From positions 3,232,501 to 3,296,500 of the forward strand of contig NC_135549.1 of assembly GCF_964340395.1 (NCBI RefSeq): a DNA stretch of 64,000 nucleotides, read 5' to 3'. The notes under the pieces are model-generated. The model did no database searches, was not told the DNA's origin, and worked only from the letters and a program-made list of their open reading frames with translations. This document shows, one piece after another, positions 55,261-64,000 of the stretch (position 1 is its first letter; each line of letters begins with the position of its first letter). The position numbers and the translations under genes were made by a program. The DNA comes from Glandiceps talaboti. Taxonomy: Eukaryota > Hemichordata > Enteropneusta > Spengelidae.

Positions 55261-56635
55261 CTGTATATGTTCGAATCTTGTACGTACTCCCATTTTATAT
55301 CATCAGTGACTTGGTTAATATCTTGATAAAGAGTTGGTTGTTTCTTATAGGAATGTATTTCACAATATGTTATCGTCTCCGTATCTTTGCATCTCACTGG
55401 TTACAGTTATTTGCAGTATTGAAAACCTGGGTTTAACAGAATATATACTACTATATTATGCATACAGTAATCTTATCTATATCGCTAGCTTGTACCGCAG
55501 CATTATCATTAATAACAGATCTCAATTTAAGATAAGAAGACAATGACGCACGATGTCTGCATAACGCTTCCATACAACACCCAATAACGTCAGAAAGGTA
55601 CTCATATCTTCTGACGTACATCTCTTGAGATATTGCTGTGGCAACCATGACACTTTGTCTTTTGAATAAGTGATGATGTATTTTCCAACTGGGAGGTAAA
55701 CAATTCGTAGAGACCAAACTGCGACAAAATTGACCTGGTACTGACCCAAGGTAACCAAGTTAAATTATTAATAACGGGACTATTTTTGAATAATCCGTCG
55801 CCAACATATTCAAAGACGTCGTCATACTGTAGCCGAACAACAAGACCGTCGGTTTATCTTGATCTGATATCTGACAAATATTTATGTGTTTTTAGTAATT
55901 CATCAGTACAAAATTTCCCCAGCAATGTTAATAATTATATACTTGAAAGTGAGAACATTGCTGATCTGTTCATGAAGTATTATAATAAACATCTTACCAT
56001 TGGTCATGAAGCTAGGTTTTGTAATTCGCATATATGCTGTCCTACATGATGTTGACCTTTCCATAGTTGTTCAAAGACGGTATATGGTTACCGCATCAAG
56101 AACAGCCTTGCAGTAAAATGTTCCTCTCACTGTAATATGTCTGTAATATGCCTGAAGTACAATTCACACAGCTGAGGTAACATGTTAAAATGCGTTTATA
56201 TCTTTCATGAAAATAATGCGAACTCGTTATTTCTACGCCAAGGTTTGCTATCCCATTTGAATTCTATTTTTTGCCGTATCATGGTCTTCGTACTGTATTT
56301 TTACTGGTAATTTGTTACCTCTCACTTTGCGGTTCATGGGCAAGATTTACAGCCCAATCAAATCCATTCCCTCGATGTGTATAACAAGACTTTTATATTA
56401 AAATGGACGAAACCAGGCTGAGGACACAAGCACATCAGTGGAGTATATTACTAGAAATTATGAGGTAGGTTTATATGACTTTGAAATGGCCTTTGTCCTT
56501 GTCAAAATATACTAGGTATTCCACGTATTTGTATGTGTATATTGACTGAAAGTATAAAATGAAAACAAACGAAATATGCTTTGCTGAAAATACACACTAT
56601 TTTGAAACGATCTAGCAGACAAGATGGTAGGTTAA
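55261..56635. other. Non-coding DNA, nothing recognised
   Basis: Several short frames but none with coding character. Confidence 0.45.
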
Positions 56636-57138
56636 CGTTGGGATACTCTGTAGCAATTATGTGTGGCAAATGTTATATATTTGGTGCTCATATAGCTTTC
56701 TACTGAATGGCGGTAATATTTGTTGTGAACAAACATGATTTATTTATTATTTACATAATTCAAGAACTAGTATGAGAGGGGATTGTGTCTTCTACGAAAA
56801 CTTGTAGTGTCTACAATGCCATATACTAAGCCAATAGTGTGTTTTCTAGTATTTCTAAACATCAATAAATGATAAATTATATGTTTAATAAATCAAACGT
56901 CATAAAAATTAAACACATCTGCTATAAAACATAGGTTTAAATAAATATTAGAACCTCCATTTTAAGCAGGCTGTCACACGACTTGCATAATTAATTGACT
57001 CAATTTACACTGTGTTGTTTGCCACCAATGTCAAACGCCTGAATGATTTCTTTTTATTCTTTGTTCCAAATTGACAAGTTTAACATCACTCAGCGCATGT
57101 ACGTATACATAGATATGAATAAAACTGGTGATCAACGA
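56636..57138 (-). repeat. Left arm of a 0.5 kb inverted repeat pair (family A plus unique flank)
   Basis: Reverse complement of about 59842-60380. Matches run from the AACTGGTGATCAACGA end through AGGCGTTTGACATTGGTGGC, CATCTGCTATAAAACATAGG and GAGAGGGGATTGTGTC to GAAAGCTATATGAGCACCAA (all readable on one of the strands). A segment of about 60 bp near the family A side is missing from this arm. Confidence 0.85.
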
Positions 57139-59841
57139 CAATTTATTGTTAGACTCAAGGGTTTGTCGAAACTGACTCACCTGGTGTTGTTTGTTTATGA
57201 TCTGATTTGCTATTGATAACATACTCAAGAGAAGTGCATAGCTTAATGTTCCTTGTATGATTCCAGTGATGTATGTTCAAAGCATATAATCTGAAAGAGA
57301 TTGGACTGAAAAGAAGTACCAGATAAAAATATCAATTTCAATGAGTAGAATTACCCAACCAACCAACCGACCTATAGCTACCTACCTACCTACCTACCTA
57401 CCAACTAATCAACCTTCACATCCACCCAATAACCCCCCCCCCCACCTAACCACCCACCTACCCACCCATCCATCCATCCACCCATCAATCAATAAATCAT
57501 ATGTAAAATGTAAAGGTGAGGGCGAAATATAAAAATGATTTAAATGTTTAAAAATCTTCATAGTTACACTTTATACTCTTGGTATGTACATGTATGTTAC
57601 ATGTCATAATGTCACATGTCATAATTGGGAAAGGAAAAACGAACAAGTAATTAAAAGGAAGCAACTGTACATTATAAGCTTATAATTCGTGAACGAACTC
57701 TCATCGATCGTATCGTTAATGGACCTTCATTTGATAAATAATCATTGAAGATTGTTTGTCCACTGATAAGGTTCTCTTATTACAGTTCACCTTTGGCATG
57801 TATCGTTGTTCGCTGTTGACACAAGGCTTGTGATATAATTTGAGACATCAATTTAGTAATTGGAAATTCTATAAAAAAGAGACGTGGCCTACTTTTCCAT
57901 CCCATTGATTAATTGTACGGGTTGTTCATATAAAACATTGCATGTACTACTTTAGCTGCGTTAATGTAGTCAACAGTTACAACTTTTATCAGGCCAGTTT
58001 AAAGTGGTCATATCGACGAGAAACGGGTATTACTTGGGAATATTAATGATGAAAACAACTTTACTCAAAACTAAAGCGTACAAAGTTAGTTATTATACGA
58101 AAGGAAGTTATTTATAAATACAGATGTGTAAACAGAAGTAATCACTACGTCATGTCCAGTATGCACATGCATGCATATGTTCACATAATTGTCTAAAAAT
58201 TGACTACAATGTTAAGAATCATGTATGTGACATTTTTAGACTACATGACGTAAGTAACACCAAGATCTGTTTCCGTACAAACAACATGTTGAAATCAAAT
58301 CCACTCAACCTCAGCCATGGTCGTGACAAAAATCTTCTTTATTACTACTAGTCTACACGATTGTAAATGATCGATGTTATCACACAACCATTGTCACATC
58401 GGCGCTTTACGGTGTATGGTATGTGCAAGGAAATTCTAACGCTACTGTAGTATTACAAACATTTTTATTTTACACGAGTGATTTTTATAAGTTTGTTTCA
58501 TATATACTGCTCTTGCTTAAGACGACGATATATGAAGTTAAGAAATTCTTTATTTTGTTGATGCATAAGTCACATCTTACCGAAAAACATAAATATAAAA
58601 TGCTTTATTGATAAATACACCGACCTTTTAAAATTAATGATATTTCGAAGCTTGTCAACCATATATCAGAAACATCAGCTAAATTTTAGCGTTTGGTTGT
58701 CAAGAGAAATATACCAAGGAATTCATAACTTTGTCATGTAAAGTTAAAAGTGTTGTTGCATGACATGTATGTATAATGAAATGTGTGCTATCACACAAAC
58801 ATGTTTTAGAAAATTTAGCAGTACAACATCAAATTCAACACGTGTGTGACACAAGCATGTTGTATCCCTCTATAAAAATGTGATATATTATTTTCTGTAA
58901 TAAAATGGTCAATGATATCAACAACCTTGATATAATAGGGCACTATAATTACATGTAATCCGAGTAATAATCATGTATTTATGTACAGCTGCAGTGTTTA
59001 TCTAGACTAATCATCTACTTCTTAGGAACAAAAGTCCTCTATTATCGAGTGGATTAATTTTATAAATGTATTGTTTAAACACAAATTCTATACAATACAT
59101 TCTGTGATAATGATGATGGATGGATGCACTTGTAGACAGAGTAGAGACATGGTCGACATGCCAGCAATATCGTCATCGAGCTGTGACGTGCTTGATGTTT
59201 TTTGTTTCCTCTACATACTGTCATACACGTGCAATTTTAATGCCTTCTACAATACAAAATGAAACACTTGTAAGTATCTCTTTATACCACGAGCCTTTGA
59301 AATCAATCACAAACGTTTGACAAGAATGAGTGTTTGCTAGTCCGACTAATCCTCCTAACGTTAGGCAACTTTATTATTAATTGTGTTATTTACAATGCAA
59401 CTAGAAAAAACACGTTTCTTTATAATCCATTCGTAGACTATAAGAGTGGTAGTTTAAAATTGTATCACGTGAACACATCAACCGGATTGAAATCGTTTAT
59501 CTCGGATAATACAAAGAGGAAAAAACTTGAATTGCATGATCGACTAGTGACTTAAGGCAAAATGTATCAAGAACATTAATCTTTTACAGAATGACGACCA
59601 CTTAACTATTCATACAACCTAGTCCCATTCAAACATACTCAGTACATGAACAGATGGTGATTTAAAACATACCTATAGAATAGATTCAATAAATGTGGCG
59701 ATGACTTATAAAATCTTAAAAGCTAATGATCATGGGTATTAAACTCGCGTGACTACGAAATATGCCTTACATAAAAATGAAAAGGTTATCAATCAATACA
59801 TCATGTGTTAACAACTTCGATGTAGATTTTGATTTTTCTAC
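57139..59841. other. 2.7 kb spacer between the inverted arms
   Basis: No supported gene. It holds a degenerate ACC/ACCT/ATCC-rich tract at 57352-57493, including a 10-11 C run. Confidence 0.5.
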
Positions 59842-60690
59842 TCGTTGATCACCAGTTTTATTCATATCTATGTATACGTACATACGCTGAGTGATGTTAA
59901 ACTTGTCAATTTGGTAAAAAGAATAAAAATAAATCATTCAGGCGTTTGACATTGGTGGCAAACAACACAGTGTAAGTCGTATTGCACCCTGCTAAAAGTG
60001 GAGATTCTAATATTTATTTAAACCTATGTTTTATAGCAGATGTATTTATTTTTATGACGTTTGATTTATTAAACATATAATTTGTCATTTATAATGTTTA
60101 GATATACTAGAAAACACACTATTGGCTTAGTATATGACATTGTAGACACTACAAGTTTTCGTAGAAGACACAATCCCCTCTCATACTAGTTCTTGAATTA
60201 TGCAGTAAATCATGTTTGTTCACAACAAATATTACCGCCACTCAGTAGAAAGCTATATGAGCACCAAATTTATAACATGTTCTAATGTTCTACATGTTTC
60301 AATCTTGTTCTGTATTACCTTTAAACATGATTTAAAAGAAATTTGCCACACATAATTTGCCATACAGAGTATCTGATATGTGCACGAAATGACTTAATTT
60401 TGATATTCCGCCTTGAATCTCAAGGTCGAGGTCTAAGGTCACTTTCTTGCACCTGATAATATGGGGTGGACACTTTAATGGAGTTACTATGTATTGATGT
60501 TTTTTTTAGTTATGCAGTAATACACTGATTTTTTTTTACTATGGGTGCAATTCCGTGACATTTGCACGTGTCACGAAACAAAGTGACGTGCATTTGTCTC
60601 ATATTATTTGTCATCTTTGTGGCAGGTTTAATTAAAATCGAATATAGCATGTGAGAGAGAAGTGGCGTATTACGAATGGACACACGGACG
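59842..60690 (+). repeat. Right inverted arm continuing into a full family A unit
   Basis: 59842-60380 pairs with 56636-57138. Family A continues with CTTGAATCTCAAGGTCGAGG, ATATGGGGTGGACACTTTAA, a TTTTTAGTTATGCAGTAA word and an end with GGACACACGGACGCACG. It is the best view of the family A end. Confidence 0.8.
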
Positions 60691-61519
60691 CACGCTATTT
60701 TAGATACAATGTTCAATACCCTCTCGCTGTTTGATATCTGGTCATATCGATTCCCTCGGTACTGTTTTTTCCTTTCAATCAAAGACAGTTTTTTATTCAA
60801 CATACGCCAGTCTGTGAATTGCCATGTCTAATGTAATTAATGTTAGGGAAGGGGCAGTTCACTCTATCATACACATGTCGTTGGTAATATTCTGAACCAG
60901 CCGTTTTAACAGATTCACCCTTATTCAAAATCCATGTCAGAACTGAACAAGCTTACTGCATGAATGTTGTTTAACAAGGAATTTTATTTGAATGTGTTTC
61001 AGAACAACAAAATTGCTGGTCAACAGTGAAGTTAGAAGGAAAAAAAATGTGTGGTTCCGATTACATTCAATTTTAAAATAGGTGGGGTAAGTAGGTTTTT
61101 TATTTTATTATATTTTTTACGTGAGTCTAGTTCAGGTTGTCCATTGTTTTCCAAACGGCCTCTGTGTTGTTTAGTTCGTTTTATCAGATGTACAGCCATT
61201 ACAGATTGGTAGAATAGTTTTCAGTTTCCGCACCCACTATTTCTTGCGACAGTTCACGATTTTCGCGACTTTATTATTATTTTCTCGAACACGTAAAAAC
61301 AAGTTTAGGGTCGGCGTGAAAAACTAGGTGGGGTCGAGTAACAACTTTTTTTATTTGGCCTTACTGATTTGCAAATTAAAAAGTCAATGTTTAGTCATAA
61401 ACAAATATGGAAAACCGTCAAACATCCAATTCAATGACATCCACATACTTGCATAAACTCTGACAATGGTATACACAAGCACATTAGCGAAATAGCTGCG
61501 ACGTTTTTTGGTTCTTGCA
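60691..61519. other. Non-coding DNA, nothing recognised
   Basis: No coding-like frame. Confidence 0.5.
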
Positions 61520-62037
61520 TAAGTTAAGTTGAGTTGAGTTGAGTCGAGTCGATTTGAGTTGAGTTGAGCTGAGCTGAGCTGAGCTGCGTTGCGTTGTGTT
61601 GAGTTGAGCTGAGCTGAGCTGAGCTGAGCTGTGTTGCGTTGCGATGCGTTGAGCCGAGCTGAGCTGAGCAGAGCTGCGTTGCGTTGCGTTGCGTTGAGCT
61701 GAGCTGAGCTGAGCTGAGCTGAGCTGCCTTGCGTTGAGCTGAGTTGCGTTGCGTTGCGTTGCGTTGAGTTGCGTTGAGTTGAGCTGAGCTGAGCTGAGCT
61801 GAGCCGAGTTGCGTTGCGTTGCGTTGTGTTGCGTTGCGTTGAGCTGAGCTGAGCTGAGTTGCGTTGAGTTGAGTTGAGTTGAGCTGGGCTGAGCTGAGCT
61901 GAGCTGAGTTGAGTTGAGTTGAGTTGAGCTGAGCTGAGCTGAGCTGAGCTGAGCTGAGTTGAGTTGAGTTGAGTTGAGTTGAGTTGAGCTGAGCTGAGTT
62001 GCGTTGCGTTGCGCTGAGCTGAGCTGAGCTCTGCTCT
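61520..62037 (+). repeat. Pentanucleotide array GAGCT/GAGTT/GCGTT, about 100 units
   Basis: Nearly strict 5-bp periodicity with three main unit types in blocks. The minus-strand frames of 186 and 231 codons (SSAQLNSTQ-type) are translations of it. Their length follows from the absence of stop triplets in the array, not from coding. Confidence 0.97.
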
Positions 62038-62279
62038 GTCTTGTTTTGTTTTAACTTTTTTGTTAAATAAGTGGTACATGACAAGGTGAACCCCAGATGT
62101 TATATTATTTGAGGTTTGTCTAGAAACAGTTCAACTATGGCATGCTATAATTAAGAACAATCAGAGTGGGTGGTGAAGTGTCTGTGGTTCTCAGGTCAAT
62201 ATCACCTATTACCCTGTCAAAAATTTCCCTACAAATGATATCTCCCATCTCCATCAGCTTATATTTCGTTACTCTTGTT

Positions 62280-62700
62280 TATTAGCTCCGCTGTCAGCGA
62301 AAGCTGAAAGCGTAGCTTTAGGACTGGTATAGGTTGTATTAAGGTATAGAGTATAGGTGAAATCATTGGTGTCCGTCAATTTTTTATATTTTCATCATCT
62401 TCTCCGAAAGTGACAGTCAGAATTCTTCGATATTTGGTGTGCATGTTCCCTTGGGGGAGGCTATTCAGATTTGTTCATGCCAAGTTGATCTGTGCCATTT
62501 TCAATTTTTTATGATTTTTTTCAAAAAATGACATTTTCATCATCTCCTCAAATACTACTTATCAGATTGCTTTGATATCTGGTGTGTTGATGCACAGAGG
62601 GTAGCTTACTTAGATTTGTTAATTTCAAGTCAGCATGTCTTCATTTTTATTTTTGTATGATTTTTTTTTGTAATTGGAAAAAAAATGAATATGTTAATGA
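62280..62700 (+). repeat. Interspersed family E fragment, two units of about 142 bp
   Basis: TTTTCATCATCT-CTCC, GATAT-TGGTGTG and AGATTTGTT recur at about 62391 and 62533. The start holds AGCTCCGCTGTCAGCGAAAGC with local self-complementarity. Confidence 0.6.
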
Positions 62701-64000
62701 GCATTATGACCGACGCCATATTGGAAATCAGTCAGCGAGACTTTAAGTAAACTGCCACTTTTCAAAAGACACTATTGACGTCAAACAAGCAATGTAATAT
62801 GTGCTATAGTCATAATTCTACGCATTGGGCGCCCAAATGACAAGCGTTTGTTCGAAACAGGGTTGTAAACATCAAATCCAAATTCTGCACCCCTTCTACA
62901 TAATCAGCCAGTCCGCAACATCCTCATTTGCATACTCTATCCTTCAGTTTGCGACTATTAGTATTACACTTTGAATGGCTGCTCACGGGCCTTATTTTTT
63001 GGTATTTTCAACTCGCCATAACTTTCACTAGAGTCCACCATTTCAGATACTGTAAACGCCTAAACCTAAACTGACATCTCTTCTTTCGTACCAGCAACAT
63101 AAATTTTGGAATTACATTTAGGAATACCAATTTTCCGACCAATTCGGGACACATACTTGAGGCCCTGAAACCTCGACCCGGTTTTTCGCTCATACTACCC
63201 TAGTAGTTTCCTTAATACGGACCGGAAAGTTTTACAAATTTCACAAAAAGGTGGATTTTTATGTGTTTTAAATAACTATGGCAAGTAAGTTTAGTAGGAT
63301 CATTGTGTAACGCCCCCGTTCAAGAATTTTCGGTAGAAAACGACTGATTTGACCAGAAGCTGAAGCTGACCTCATTTGACCGGGCGATTTTCCACAGCAA
63401 GTAACAACACAGGACGTTCTTGATACTCACTAAAATCACACTTCAGACCCACTATAAAAGTGTGATGTTTTCAGATAACATGTAACTTGTGATTAATTCT
63501 ATATTGTCGTGCAATTTGGAGTGACAGTGAACCAGAATGAAGACAACTTGTGTAAGGAAGGCATGCCTAAGCATGAGGTTGAAGTTATGCAAGAGCAGTC
63601 TCACTGCCGCCTGTGAATCGACCAAACTTTGTTTATTGGCCGACAGTTCACATGTAAAGTTAAAGGACATGAACGTGTTTTGCCATTTCCAAAATGCAAA
63701 TATTTGGCAAGTAAGAATAATTGAAATAATTACAACTTTAATTTGACTTTAGATTTTGCATTATGTTTTGCGTATCTTTCCCAGTTTTACATGTAAATCC
63801 GAAAAGGTTCTCTCTGGTCATGTCAGTGATCATACCGGGTCTGCTTTGAGTACGAGCGAAGTGAGGCATGTTGAGGTATTTTGTTGAGAATTATAAATAT
63901 TGCAAAATGTCAAGTACAAGGTTTAAATACAATGGGATGATGAGAAAAAAATTGGCCGAGTCTGCTGACAGGCGCCGGTCACAAGAAACTCCGTAAATTA
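62701..64000. other. Non-coding DNA to the right edge
   Basis: No supported gene. The 62890-63480 part is GC-richer and could be another mobile element, but no ends or domains are recognisable. Confidence 0.45.

Noticed and set aside
61384-62084. Frames of 231 and 186 codons rich in S, A, Q, L, N, T
   Set aside because: Translation of the pentanucleotide array; both frames stay open because the unit cannot make a stop.

Overview
The window looks like non-coding-rich nuclear DNA of a marine invertebrate animal. The reasons are the AT-rich base composition, dense microsatellites, several tRNA-derived SINEs, foldback DNA elements, remnants of non-LTR retrotransposons, a spliced leucine-rich-repeat gene and an intronless peptide-type GPCR. 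A lancelet, hemichordate or similar deuterostome, or a lophotrochozoan, would fit. The sequence alone does not fix the phylum. No prokaryotic or viral gene organisation is present.

Only two genes are secure. At the left edge (minus strand, 1-1360) a 452-residue open exon encodes a signal peptide, an LRRNT cysteine cluster and 16 leucine-rich repeats. It runs off the window, so its C-terminal half is missing. At 48411-49541 (plus strand) a complete single-exon 376-residue rhodopsin-family receptor sits alone in unique sequence. Two weaker coding candidates lie on the minus strand: a SAP-like exon with an in-frame stop at 24862-25430, probably transposon-derived, and a possible terminal exon at 33707-33901. 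A decayed R2/NeSL-type LINE C-terminus (CCHC knuckle plus restriction-like endonuclease region) is split by a 1.6 kb element at 28954-30544.

The rest is mobile and repeated DNA. At 5.2-5.5, 9.4-9.9 and 37.4-37.7 kb, short modules are embedded in (TA)n tracts. The 9.5 kb module is a long palindrome that carries a complete hammerhead ribozyme core on the minus strand, the signature of Penelope-like elements or retrozymes. Foldback or MITE-like elements lie near 17.8, 26.4, 33.1 and 37.8 kb. Long inverted repeat pairs span 14.1-17.2 and 56.6-60.4 kb. Several interspersed families recur: family A (7.0, 15.0-15.9, 27.4, 34.5, 56.7, 60.2 kb), family B (20.7, 42.6, 54.5 kb), family C (29.0-30.5 kb) and family D (44.4-45.6 kb). 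Family D leads directly into a 1.4 kb, 37-bp minisatellite that appears to have grown out of it. A 0.5 kb pentanucleotide array (GAGCT/GAGTT/GCGTT) lies near 61.8 kb.

The genes do not form an operon or an obvious pathway. LRR and GPCR are both cell-surface or secreted recognition proteins but are 47 kb apart. Most open frames in the window are low-complexity translations of microsatellites and were left out.
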